Assembly (NCBI RefSeq): GCF_050908845.1
Contig: NZ_CP194171.1
Span: 2,542,001 to 2,606,000, forward strand
Reading direction: 5' to 3'
Source: Marinobacterium_D sp050908845
GTDB taxonomy: Bacteria > Pseudomonadota > Gammaproteobacteria > Pseudomonadales > Balneatricaceae
DNA: 64,000 nucleotides
Part shown: piece by piece, positions 9,874 through 17,978 of the stretch
Numbering within the stretch: position 1 is the stretch's first letter
Layout: the number at the start of each line of letters is the position of its first letter
Position numbers and translations under genes: made by a program
The notes under the pieces: model-generated
What the model was told of the DNA's origin: nothing
The model's database searches: none
The model's input: the letters and a program-made list of their open reading frames with translations, nothing else

Positions 9874-11223
9874 GTGAGCGATACCAATGCAGCGAATCTC
9901 CAACACGCCTTTGATTACCTCGATCGGGTAATCACGGCGCGTATCGAGCTACACCAGCGCCAGGCGGATGATCCGGCACCCGAGAAGTTGCCGGGGCTGG
10001 CGTTCTTCGAGGACAGCTCCGCGTTTGCCGGGTTTATCCGTGAGCGGCAACCCAGTTTCGATGAATATGTCGTGCTGCTGCTGGCACTGGTGCCCCATGT
10101 GCAGCCCAGCTTTCTCGATAACCTGTTTCTGCGCCGCCTGCCTGATCAGGGCCTGTTCGCCGAGTTCGGTGGCAGTCGCGACAACGCAAACCGGCTGTTC
10201 CAGCCCACTGGCGAAACCGCTCTGTTTACCCTGGCGGGCATCGATCTCGACCGCCGTTTTGAGGTGCAGAAGCTGTTCAGCGCCGATCACTGGTTTGCAG
10301 CTGAGGGTGTGCTGCAGCTGCAAACCGCCAAACCAGGGGAGCCGGGGTTCAGTGGCCGGCTTCTACTCAACCCCGACTATGTCGAGCTATTCACCACCGG
10401 CAGTATCAGCGCTCCCCATTTCAGCAGTGCCTTCCCCGCCCAGCGGATTGGTACCGGCCTGGCCTGGGAGGATCTGGTACTTGACTCAAACGTACAGCAG
10501 CGTATCGACGAAATACGCTGCTGGATCGAACACCACCGGCAACTGATGCAGGATTGGCAGATGGCAGCACGCTTCAAGCCGGGTTACCGGGTGCTGTTCC
10601 ATGGTCCGCCCGGTACCGGCAAGACCCTTACCGCCACGCTGCTGGGCAAGCATACCGGGCGGGAGGTTTACCGGGTGGATCTGTCGACGGTGGTGTCCAA
10701 GTATATCGGCGAGACCGAGAAGAACCTGGCCGCGTTGTTCGACAAGGCGCGAAACCGCGACTGGATACTGTTCTTCGACGAAGCGGATGCGCTGTTTGGC
10801 AAACGCACCGGCATCAAGGATGCCCACGATCGCTTCGCAAACCAGGAGGTGTCCTACCTGCTGCAGAAAGTGGAGGAGTTTGATGGCCTGGTGATCCTGG
10901 CTTCCAACCTCAAGTCCAATCTCGATGACGCCTTTCTGCGCCGTTTCAATGCCGTGATCGGCTTTCCGCTACCCGCCGCCAGGGAGCGCGAACAGATCTG
11001 GCGTATCAGCATGCCGACCGGTGTGAGCTTCGACACCCCGGAGCTGCCTTACGAGCGTTTGGCGCGCTTTGAACTGAGTGGCGGCACTATCATCAATGCG
11101 GTGCACTATGCCTGTCTGCAGGCGCTCAGCCGGGGAGGCGATAAGCATCTTGTCTATGATGACCTGCAGCGCGGCATCGCTCTTGAGATGGAGAAAGAGG
11201 GGCGGGTATTCAAACCCTTGTAA
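9874..11223 (+). CDS. eCIS-associated AAA+ ATPase
   Basis: This 449-residue protein is the ATPase that closes most eCIS clusters (Afp15-like). The N-terminal about 190 residues are a family-specific helical and beta domain. The AAA+ module has Walker A GPPGTGKT at residues 244-251, Walker B ILFFDEAD near 298-305, a sensor-1 region (VILASNLKSNLD), and an arginine-finger region with FLRRF. Its likely role is assembly or remodelling of the contractile particle, or effector loading, at the inner membrane or in the cytoplasm. The GTG start at 9874 is chosen because a strong GGAGGGG site lies about 8 bp upstream. It sits 43 bp after the effector and is the last gene of the cluster in this window; the next gene, a small secreted protein, is unrelated. 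Confidence 0.88.
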   Translation: MSDTNAANLQHAFDYLDRVITARIELHQRQADDPAPEKLPGLAFFEDSSAFAGFIRERQPSFDEYVVLLLALVPHVQPSFLDNLFLRRLPDQGLFAEFGGSRDNANRLFQPTGETALFTLAGIDLDRRFEVQKLFSADHWFAAEGVLQLQTAKPGEPGFSGRLLLNPDYVELFTTGSISAPHFSSAFPAQRIGTGLAWEDLVLDSNVQQRIDEIRCWIEHHRQLMQDWQMAARFKPGYRVLFHGPPGTGKTLTATLLGKHTGREVYRVDLSTVVSKYIGETEKNLAALFDKARNRDWILFFDEADALFGKRTGIKDAHDRFANQEVSYLLQKVEEFDGLVILASNLKSNLDDAFLRRFNAVIGFPLPAAREREQIWRISMPTGVSFDTPELPYERLARFELSGGTIINAVHYACLQALSRGGDKHLVYDDLQRGIALEMEKEGRVFKPL

Positions 11224-11403
11224 GGAGTTGCTGCGCGTTACCCTGTTGGTAGTTCCTGGTTGCTCGCGCAATAAAAAGTATATAAAACAATATAATAGCA
11301 TTTATAGTTAACATGCCGCCTGATGAGTCTGTCAGAGACTGGTTGCTGTCGATCCGACCACAGAGCGCATTCGAACAATCGCTACCGACCCGTTAACGAA
11401 GCG

Positions 11404-11433
11404 TTGATGGTGTCGTGAAAACTCTGTTATAAA
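11404..11433 (+). promoter_or_regulatory. Candidate sigma-70 promoter before the small secreted protein gene
   Basis: TTGATG at 11404-11409 and TATAAA at 11428-11433 are separated by 18 bp, 26 bp upstream of the ATG at 11460. There is no CueR-type dyad here, unlike the two other copper-island promoters. The call is by motif only. Confidence 0.4.
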
Positions 11434-11459
11434 CGGGCACTTAAGTCAGACTGCAGACT

Positions 11460-11756
11460 ATGAAAAAGCTGATCACACTCCTCACCACGCTGCTGTTCCT
11501 GTTAGCCGGGTTCACGACAGGACCTGCCGTCGCTGATCGCAGCAGCGCACCGCGTGTCGAGGTTGTGAGTGCTGTTCACTCCAGCTGTAGCCAGCAGTTA
11601 TCCAAGTGCCCGCGTATCTGCGCCGTTCAGCCACTGTCTGTCTCCAGCACACCCGAGACGATCTGGCGGGAGGACCTGATTCTGCCCGCCGGCTTCGATG
11701 TGGCCGCGACCCGGCCCGGATTTACCACCCAGCCCACGCCTCCTCCACGCGCCTGA
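11460..11756 (+). CDS. Small secreted Cys-containing hypothetical protein
   Basis: This 98-residue product has a clear Sec signal peptide: KK near the start, a hydrophobic core of about 14 residues, and a likely cleavage after AVA near residue 25. The mature part is short, with three cysteines and one more of the pattern SC..LSKCPRIC, and a Pro-rich tail. I do not recognise a family. A promoter-like sequence lies just upstream, but no good ribosome binding site is visible. It stands at the head of a copper-resistance gene set (DsbA-like, multicopper oxidase, CopA), so a periplasmic metal-related role is possible but unproven. It could also be a non-functional small ORF. Confidence 0.5.
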   Translation: MKKLITLLTTLLFLLAGFTTGPAVADRSSAPRVEVVSAVHSSCSQQLSKCPRICAVQPLSVSSTPETIWREDLILPAGFDVAATRPGFTTQPTPPPRA

Positions 11757-11832
11757 ATCCGGTTTTTCGCTATAACTGATAGAAACTTCCGCCAAATTTT
11801 ACCGGCGGAGCTGACGTTGCGTGGAGTTACCA

Positions 11833-12636
11833 ATGAAAAAGTCACTGATACATCTGATGCTGGGCAGCCTGATGGTGCTGCTGATTAGCGGCCAGGCCCG
11901 GGCGCAGGCAGCCGATGCCGATATTGAAAAGCTGATCGACCAGAAGCTGGAGCAATACTTCAACAGTGAGGCGTTCGACAAACGGGTCGAAACGTCGATC
12001 ATCCGCTTCATTGAAAAACAGAATCAAGCCCGGGCGGAGCAGGCCAGGCAGCAGCGCGAGGCGCAGGTGGCCAATCTGCCGCCGGTGGACCCGGAATCCG
12101 ATTATGTGCGCGGCGCAACGGATGCCACTTTTACCCTGGTCGAATATTCGGATTACGAGTGCCCTTACTGCAAACGTTTCCACGAAACAGCCAAGACCTT
12201 TGTTGAAAACAATCCGGATGTGAACTGGATCTACCGGCACTTCCCGTTGAACTTCCATAACCCCGGTGCGCAGAAACAGGCTGAAGCTGCCGAGTGTGCC
12301 GGCTCGCTTGGAGGTAGTGAGGCGTTCTGGCGCTACTCCGACCTGATTTTCGAGCGCACCCGCTCCAACGGCAAGGGATTCCCCATCGCGAACCTGGGTC
12401 CCCTCGCTGAAGAGATCGGCCTCAACCGGGTGGCGTTCGATTCCTGCATGAAAGAGGAGCGTTTCCGCGACAAGGTGCTTGCCCAGACCGAGGATGGCAA
12501 GGTCTCTGGCGTAACCGGCACACCGGGCAACTTCCTGCTGCATAACGCCAGTGGCGAAGCGGTCGCCATCAGCGGTGCGCAGCCGCTGGCGAACCTGGAA
12601 CGGATCCTCCAGCAGATGAAGGACGCCCTCAAATGA
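11833..12636 (+). CDS. DsbA-family periplasmic thioredoxin-like protein
   Basis: This protein has about 267 residues. ATG 11833 is preferred over the GTG at 11821 because GGAG lies 6 bp upstream and the signal peptide (MKKSLIHLMLGSLMVLLISG, cleavage after ARA) begins there. After a helical coiled stretch (about 25-75), the thioredoxin fold starts, with C110-P-Y-C113 in the context YSDYECPYCKRF and a cis-Pro region GVTGTPGNFL. This arrangement matches DsbA/DsbG-like oxidoreductases of the BdbD type. It probably handles disulfides or copper-sensitive thiols in the periplasm. Its stop overlaps the ATG of the multicopper oxidase gene by 4 nt (ATGA), so the two are translationally coupled. Confidence 0.85.
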   Translation: MKKSLIHLMLGSLMVLLISGQARAQAADADIEKLIDQKLEQYFNSEAFDKRVETSIIRFIEKQNQARAEQARQQREAQVANLPPVDPESDYVRGATDATFTLVEYSDYECPYCKRFHETAKTFVENNPDVNWIYRHFPLNFHNPGAQKQAEAAECAGSLGGSEAFWRYSDLIFERTRSNGKGFPIANLGPLAEEIGLNRVAFDSCMKEERFRDKVLAQTEDGKVSGVTGTPGNFLLHNASGEAVAISGAQPLANLERILQQMKDALK

Positions 12637-14057
12637 AACTGAGCCGCCGTCACTTTATTCAGCTCAGCGGGCTTGGCTTGATGGCAGGTCCGACGCTGGT
12701 CACCGCATCGCCGCAGACTGAAACTCCACATCAGAGCGAGTCCGGCGTACGTCGACTGAGGCTTGTCCTTAAACCGGAAAGCCACCACTGGTTCGCCCCC
12801 CTGGGCGAGCCGGTGGGGCTCTGGGCGTTCGATCGCGACGTGCTGCGTCTGCGCCAGGGCGAGCCGGTGGAAATTGAAGTAGAAAACCAGCTACCAGATC
12901 CCAGCAGCGTGCACTGGCATGGCATGCGGATCGATAATCCTATGGATGGCGTCAGTGGCCTGACTCAGGAACCGATCGCGCCCGGCGAACGGTTCATCTA
13001 CCGCTTTACACCTCAGGATGCGGGGACCTACTGGGCCCACTCCCATCACAAAACCTACGAGCAGTTGGCACGGGGGCTTTATCTGCCGCTGATTGTAGAT
13101 GAGCAGGAGCCCGTTGAGGTCGACCGGGATCTGGTACTGACCCTGGACGACTGGCGTCTGAATGAGGCGCGCCAGTTTGATACCGCCAGCCTCGGCGCCA
13201 TGCACGACTGGGCCCACGGCGGTCGCACCGGCAACCTGCTGACGGTGAATCGCCAGCTCCAACCGCGCTTCAAGGTGAAAGGGGGCGAGCGGATCAGGCT
13301 TCGCCTGCTTAACACCGCCAATGCCCGCATCATGGCAGTGCGGCTGCCTGATCTGCCCAGCTGGATCTGGGCCAAGGATGGACAGCCGCTGACGACGCCC
13401 CGGGGGCACAGCGGGCCGCTGCTACTGGCGCCTGCTGAGCGTTATGACCTGGTGGTCGATATTCCCGCGCAGGCTCAGGGCGCCCTGGCCATTCAATTGC
13501 AGACCGATGGCGCTCCGATCGACCTGGCGCTGCTGCAGATTGATGGGCAGATCGATGGCCAGATAGGGCAGGGCGAGCGCGATGAACCCCAGCCACTGCC
13601 GGCGAACCCGTTGCCGCAGCTGGCCGACCAGCCGGTCGATCATCGGGTGCAGCTGGATATGACCGGCGGCGCCATGGGCGGCCTCAGGCAAGCGGTCTAC
13701 GGGGGCCAGACGCTGAGTACTCGGGAGCTGGTTCAGAACAAACAGATCTGGGCATTTAACGGTGTCGTCAATATGCCGGAGCAGCCGCTGCTGGAGGTAC
13801 GCAGTGGCGACCTGGTGGAAGTCGAGATGCTCAACAACACCCGCTGGCCACACAGTCTGCACCTGCATGGACACCACTTTCAGTCGGACCTGGCACGTTA
13901 TAACCAGGGACTCTGGCATGACACGGTGGTAATGGCGTCGGGCGAGCGCACCAAAATCCGCTTCCGTGCCGACAAGCCAGGCAGCTGGCTGCTGCACTGC
14001 CATATGATCGAGCATCAGGCAGCAGGCATGGTGAGCTGGATCCGGGTTCGCGCCTGA
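12633..14057 (+). CDS. Multicopper oxidase, Tat-exported
   Basis: This 474-residue protein starts with a twin-arginine signal (SRRHFIQLSGLGLMAG). Three cupredoxin domains are indicated by the copper-ligand motifs H94-W-H96-G, WAHSHHKTYEQ, PHSLHLHGHHFQ and H455-C-H-M-I-E-H-Q-A-A-G-M. The last supplies the type-1 Cys456 and trinuclear-site histidines. There is no long Met-rich insert of the CueO type. It is likely a periplasmic cuprous-oxidase or laccase-like enzyme that detoxifies Cu(I). It is translationally coupled to the upstream DsbA-like gene, and the CueR-controlled copA promoter begins about 70 bp downstream. Whether this pair is itself copper-regulated is not shown by a visible operator. 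Confidence 0.9.
   Translation: MKLSRRHFIQLSGLGLMAGPTLVTASPQTETPHQSESGVRRLRLVLKPESHHWFAPLGEPVGLWAFDRDVLRLRQGEPVEIEVENQLPDPSSVHWHGMRIDNPMDGVSGLTQEPIAPGERFIYRFTPQDAGTYWAHSHHKTYEQLARGLYLPLIVDEQEPVEVDRDLVLTLDDWRLNEARQFDTASLGAMHDWAHGGRTGNLLTVNRQLQPRFKVKGGERIRLRLLNTANARIMAVRLPDLPSWIWAKDGQPLTTPRGHSGPLLLAPAERYDLVVDIPAQAQGALAIQLQTDGAPIDLALLQIDGQIDGQIGQGERDEPQPLPANPLPQLADQPVDHRVQLDMTGGAMGGLRQAVYGGQTLSTRELVQNKQIWAFNGVVNMPEQPLLEVRSGDLVEVEMLNNTRWPHSLHLHGHHFQSDLARYNQGLWHDTVVMASGERTKIRFRADKPGSWLLHCHMIEHQAAGMVSWIRVRA
13566..13573 (+). other. KOPS-like octamer GGGCAGGG pointing toward dif
   Basis: This is a single match to GGGNAGGG, the FtsK-orienting sequence of E. coli, inside the multicopper oxidase gene. 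It reads 5' to 3' toward the dif candidate at 25.86 kb. One octamer alone has little weight. Confidence 0.25.
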
Positions 14058-14127
14058 CCCTGTTGGCGGGGCGCCGGTAAATCACCCAATACCCATAGTT
14101 AATACATGGGTTTTTATCGTCCCGCTC

Positions 14128-14158
14128 TTGACCTTCCAATCGTGGGAAGGTTTATAGT
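14128..14158 (+). promoter_or_regulatory. CueR-type copper-responsive promoter of copA
   Basis: The -35 TTGACC (14128-14133) and -10 TATAGT (14153-14158) are separated by 19 bp, the overlong spacer typical of MerR-family activation. The spacer region contains the dyad ACCTTCC-N7-GGAAGGT (14131-14151), the CueR consensus. The copA ATG is 40 bp downstream. Confidence 0.92.
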
Positions 14159-14197
14159 TCAGGGTATCCGCATGAGATGCTTGTAAGGAGGCAACTG

Positions 14198-16681
14198 ATG
14201 GATACCCCGACAAAACAGAATCAGTCGCCCGTGTCGTCGATAAGCCTGCCCATTGAAGGCATGAGTTGTGCCTCCTGCGTTGGTCGCGTGGAAGCGGCAC
14301 TGAAGAAGGTCGAGAACGTCGATGAGGTCGCGGTCAACCTGGCGACCGAGCGTGCCGATATTCGCTCCCATGCTCATGTCGACCAGCAAGCGCTGATCGA
14401 AGCGGTGGAAAAGGCGGGCTATTCGGTACCCGCTACAACCACCGAACTGTCCATCGAGGGGATGAGCTGCGCGTCCTGTGTCGGCCGTGTAGAGCGCGCC
14501 CTGCAGGCCGTGCCCGGCGTCATCGAGGCAAACGTGAACCTGGCCACCGAACGGGCCAGCATACGCGGCAACACCGGTGTCGAGACACTTATCGACGCCG
14601 TGGCGGATGCCGGCTACACCGCCAGCGAGATCGACCAGGGCGGCGCAGGGGCTGATGAAGCCGCGGAGAAGAAGGATGCCGAACTGGCCTCGCTCAAGCG
14701 GGACCTGACCATCGCGGCGCTGCTGTCTCTGCCCGTGTTCCTGTTGGAGATGGGTTCTCACTTTATTCCAGGTATCAAGAGTCTCGTCAGCAACACGATT
14801 GGCCTGCAGATGAGCTGGTACATCCAGTTCGTGCTGGCAACCCTGGCGCTGTTCGGACCTGGTCGGCGGTTCTTCAAGCAAGGTGTACCGGCGCTGCTGC
14901 ATGCGGCACCGGATATGAACTCGCTGGTGGTACTCGGTACCTCGGCCGCCTGGGGTTATTCGGTCATTGCGACTTTCTTCTCTGGCCTGTTGCCGGCCGG
15001 GACTGCAAACGTCTATTACGAGGCGGCGGCGGTCATCGTGACCCTGATCCTGCTTGGGCGCTTCTTCGAAGCCCGGGCGAAAGGGCGCACATCCCAGGCG
15101 ATCAAACGCCTGGTTGGCCTTCAGGCCAAGACAGCACGGGTGCGCCGCGATGGTAAAACGGTGGAGATCGGCATCGGCGAGGTGAAACCGGGCGATACGC
15201 TGGAGGTTCGCCCCGGTGAGCGCATACCGGTGGATGGCGACGTGATCGAAGGCGAGAGCTATGTCGACGAATCGATGATCACCGGTGAACCTGTGCCGGT
15301 ATCCAAGACGACTGGCAGTCCCGTGGTCGGAGGTACCGTCAATCAGAAAGGTGCGCTGGCATTCAAGGCCACGGCGGTGGGTGGCACCACCGTACTGGCC
15401 CAGATTATTCGCATGGTAGAAGAAGCTCAGGGCTCGAAACTGCCGATCCAGGGCTTGGTGGACAAGGTGACGATGTGGTTTGTGCCCGCGGTGATGACGG
15501 CGGCGCTGCTGACCTTCCTTGTCTGGTTCTTCGCCGGTCCCGCACCGGCGCTGAGTCTTGCGCTGGTCAATGCGGTGGCGGTACTGATCATTGCCTGCCC
15601 CTGTGCCATGGGGCTGGCGACACCCACATCGATCATGGTTGGCACCGGTCGCGGCGCCGAGATGGGGGTGCTATTCCGCAAGGGTGAGGCTCTGCAGTTG
15701 CTCAGGGACGCTAAGGTCGTCGCGGTCGACAAGACAGGGACCCTGACCGAGGGTAGGCCAGCACTGACCGACCTGGAAGTTGCCGAAGGGTTCGAGCGAA
15801 ACGACGTACTGGCGAAAATCGCAGCGGTGGAGTCCCGCTCGGAACATCCCATCGGTCGCGCCATCGCTGATGCGGCAGAGGCCGAAGGGATTAGTATCCC
15901 CGCTGTTGAGGGCTTTGAATCTGTCACCGGTTTTGGTGTGAAGGCACAGGCGGAAGGTGTGTCGGTCGATATCGGCGCGGACCGATATATGAGCAAGCTC
16001 GGTCTCGATGTAGCCCGCTTTGCCGAGGTGGCAGAACGCCTGGGCAGCGAGGGTAAAACACCCTTGTACGCGGCGATTGATAACAAACTGGCGGCAATCA
16101 TTGCGGTATCCGATCCGATTAAGGAGTCTACACCCGCAGCGATAGAGGCTCTGCACGCGCTGGGACTGAAAGTCGCGATGATTACCGGTGACAACCACCG
16201 CACGGCCGATGCGATCGCCCGGCAACTGGGTATCGACGACGTTGTTGCCGAGGTGCTGCCGGAGGGCAAGGTTGATGCGGTGAAAAAGCTCAAGTCCCAG
16301 CATGGCAAGCTCGCCTTCGTGGGCGATGGTATCAATGATGCGCCGGCCCTGGCGGAAGCCGATGTAGGTATGGCGATCGGCACGGGTACCGATATCGCCA
16401 TCGAGGCGGCAGATGTGGTACTGATGTCCGGCGATCTCGGCGGTATCCCCAGTGCGATCGCACTCTCGAAGGAGACTATCCGCAACATCAAGCAGAACCT
16501 GTTCTGGGCCTTTGCCTATAACACGGCGCTGATTCCACTGGCGGCAGGTGCGCTCTATCCGGCATTTGGCCTGCTGCTGTCACCGATCTTTGCGGCCGGC
16601 GCGATGGCGCTCTCTTCGGTCTTTGTACTGACTAACGCGCTCAGGTTACGCCGGTTCAGGGCGCCGACCCAGGCTGCCTGA
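14198..16681 (+). CDS. copA: Copper-exporting P1B-type ATPase
   Basis: This protein has 827 residues. ATG 14198 is chosen over an in-frame ATG at 14177 because AAGGAGG sits 6 bp upstream. There are two N-terminal heavy-metal-associated domains, each with GMSCASCVGRVE (residues about 18 and 87). Transmembrane helices follow, then the actuator TGEP motif, the metal-selective C467-P-C469 in IIACPCAMGLATP, and the phosphorylation site D511-K-T-G-T. The HP motif (SEHPIGR) and GDGINDAP hinge are also present. It pumps Cu(I) from cytoplasm to periplasm. It is transcribed from a CueR promoter and followed 45 bp later by the CueR gene itself, so copper induces both pump and regulator. Confidence 0.96.
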   Translation: MDTPTKQNQSPVSSISLPIEGMSCASCVGRVEAALKKVENVDEVAVNLATERADIRSHAHVDQQALIEAVEKAGYSVPATTTELSIEGMSCASCVGRVERALQAVPGVIEANVNLATERASIRGNTGVETLIDAVADAGYTASEIDQGGAGADEAAEKKDAELASLKRDLTIAALLSLPVFLLEMGSHFIPGIKSLVSNTIGLQMSWYIQFVLATLALFGPGRRFFKQGVPALLHAAPDMNSLVVLGTSAAWGYSVIATFFSGLLPAGTANVYYEAAAVIVTLILLGRFFEARAKGRTSQAIKRLVGLQAKTARVRRDGKTVEIGIGEVKPGDTLEVRPGERIPVDGDVIEGESYVDESMITGEPVPVSKTTGSPVVGGTVNQKGALAFKATAVGGTTVLAQIIRMVEEAQGSKLPIQGLVDKVTMWFVPAVMTAALLTFLVWFFAGPAPALSLALVNAVAVLIIACPCAMGLATPTSIMVGTGRGAEMGVLFRKGEALQLLRDAKVVAVDKTGTLTEGRPALTDLEVAEGFERNDVLAKIAAVESRSEHPIGRAIADAAEAEGISIPAVEGFESVTGFGVKAQAEGVSVDIGADRYMSKLGLDVARFAEVAERLGSEGKTPLYAAIDNKLAAIIAVSDPIKESTPAAIEALHALGLKVAMITGDNHRTADAIARQLGIDDVVAEVLPEGKVDAVKKLKSQHGKLAFVGDGINDAPALAEADVGMAIGTGTDIAIEAADVVLMSGDLGGIPSAIALSKETIRNIKQNLFWAFAYNTALIPLAAGALYPAFGLLLSPIFAAGAMALSSVFVLTNALRLRRFRAPTQAA

Positions 16682-16726
16682 GCCCGGCAGTGACTGGAAC
16701 TGATCGCATTGGCAAAGGGGACAAGT

Positions 16727-17239
16727 ATGAATATCGGCAAAGCAGCAGCGGCATCCGGTGTTTCGGCGAAGATGATCCGCTACTATGAATCGATCGGATT
16801 GATCCCCGAAGTGTCCCGGACCGATGCCGGTTACCGGGACTACTCCGACAAGGATGTACACCGGCTGCGGTTCATCCGGCGGGCACGCGACCTGGGCTTT
16901 TCGGTTGATCAGATGGCCGAACTGCTTGCGCTCTGGCAGGACCGCGGCCGGGCCAGCGCGGACGTCAAGCGCATCGCGCTGGAACATGTGGCGGAACTGG
17001 AGCGCAAGGCCCGCGAACTCATGGAAATGAGCGAAACGCTCTCGCACCTGGCCGGCAACTGCCATGGAGATTCGCGGCCCGATTGCCCGATCATTAACCA
17101 ACTGTCAGAGCAGAGCGAACTCGAGGAGAGTCAGGAGCCTGATCACGCCCGCGTTGGCAAGAGTGGGATTGAACCGGGCAGCGAGCAGCGGCATGCAAAG
17201 GATTCAACCAAGCCAGGCGGCCAAACAGGGGATAGCTGA
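16727..17239 (+). CDS. cueR: Cu(I)-responsive MerR-family regulator
   Basis: This protein has 170 residues. ATG 16727 follows AAGGGGA at a suitable distance. The N-terminal winged helix begins MNIGKAAAASGVSAKMIRYYE, a CueR/HmrR hallmark, followed by the dimerisation helix. The metal-binding loop has two cysteines seven residues apart in CHGDSRPDCPII, as in CueR proteins that sense Cu(I). A polar, probably disordered tail of about 40 residues after the metal loop is longer than in E. coli CueR. It is predicted to act on the two dyads at 14131-14151 and 17593-17613. It is co-transcribed with copA and followed by a bidirectional terminator. Confidence 0.93.
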   Translation: MNIGKAAAASGVSAKMIRYYESIGLIPEVSRTDAGYRDYSDKDVHRLRFIRRARDLGFSVDQMAELLALWQDRGRASADVKRIALEHVAELERKARELMEMSETLSHLAGNCHGDSRPDCPIINQLSEQSELEESQEPDHARVGKSGIEPGSEQRHAKDSTKPGGQTGDS

Positions 17240-17280
17240 ATAAAGCCGTAAAGTGGCCCCCTTAAAATCCACCAGAAAAG

Positions 17281-17317
17281 AAAAAGGCTGCCCCGGATCT
17301 CTCAGGGCAGCCTTTTT
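17281..17317. terminator. Bidirectional intrinsic terminator between cueR and copZ
   Basis: A 13-bp stem AAAAAGGCTGCCC / GGGCAGCCTTTTT with an 11-nt loop has A and T tracts on both sides. It serves the convergent cueR (+) and copZ (-) transcripts. Confidence 0.92.
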
Positions 17318-17350
17318 ACCTTCAGGCGGTGACAGTCATACATTCGTTTA

Positions 17351-17554
17351 TCAGGCGCTGATCGCCTGGTTTTCGTAACCGGCTTCTCGAATCGCATCGC
17401 TGATCGACGCGAACGCAACATCGCTGCTTACAGTCACTTCGCCTTTTTCAATATCGGCGGCAACGTCTGCCTGCGAGTCCAGCGCTTTGACCGCTTTCTC
17501 AATCGCAGACACGCAGTGGCCGCAGGACATGCCGGTCACCTTGAAATGATGCAT
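17351..17554 (-). CDS. copZ: Copper chaperone, heavy-metal-associated domain
   Basis: This 67-residue protein is a single HMA (ferredoxin-like beta-alpha-beta) domain with the metal site GMSCGHCVSAIEKAV near residues 8-22. It lacks membrane segments, so it is a cytosolic Cu(I) chaperone that delivers copper to CopA or CueR. GGAGG lies 5 bp before the ATG. Its own CueR-type promoter is just upstream, so it belongs to the same copper regulon as copA although it is read from the opposite strand. It is one of only two small - strand features in the left arm. Confidence 0.93.
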   Translation of the reverse strand: MHHFKVTGMSCGHCVSAIEKAVKALDSQADVAADIEKGEVTVSSDVAFASISDAIREAGYENQAISA

Positions 17555-17585
17555 TTAAACCTCCTTTGAGCTTTGGATAGCAACG

Positions 17586-17616
17586 AATATAGACCTTCCA
17601 ACAGTGGTAAGGTCAA
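17586..17616 (-). promoter_or_regulatory. CueR-type promoter of copZ
   Basis: Read on the - strand, -35 TTGACC (17616-17611) and -10 TATATT (17591-17586) are separated by exactly 19 bp. The dyad ACCTTAC-N7-GGAAGGT overlaps it (17613-17593). It matches the copA promoter architecture and nearly the same half-sites. Confidence 0.9.
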
Positions 17617-17978
17617 GCTGGTATAATCAAAAAAAGCGCAGAGTAAATACGGGCTAGACCGAGGTGATGAAATCGCATCAAGCAAGGCGACGACGGGCAA
17701 GAAAGGGAATTCCTCTCTTCAAAGAACGCCTTATGCTCTACATGTGTAATGAGCCGTCTCGTGTTGAGTGGCTATACCATCCACGCTTACCATCTATTAT
17801 TTCCCAAACGAAAAGCACCTTATGGATTCGCCATCAACTGCAGATAGAACAGATGGCGGTGACGGCTCTGCCAGAGGGGACTTCATTGATCGGGCACTAG
17901 CAGGATTCAAGCTCGGTCGTTATCGTTAGGCATTATTTAGCTTCAGCGGAAACAACGGAATCAGGGATTAGATAAAAC
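17617..17978. other. Intergenic stretch between copper island and mcrBC, no convincing gene
   Basis: This stretch has a TATAAT at 17622-17627 and two short open frames on +: 17664-17900 (very basic N-terminus, start only 2-3 bp after its GAGG) and 17822-17929 (35 codons, ending FKLGRYR). Neither has a recognisable family or a good ribosome binding site. The stretch marks the left boundary of the defence island and may contain the mcrB promoter. Confidence 0.4.

Noticed and set aside
15427..16491. 354-codon Ser/Ala-rich open frame antisense to copA
   Set aside because: copA motifs on the + strand are complete; the antisense product is low-complexity and without motifs.
17664..17900. 78-codon basic open frame on + before mcrB
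   Set aside because: The GAGG is too close to the start, the composition is atypical and no family is recognised; it is kept only as part of the intergenic note.
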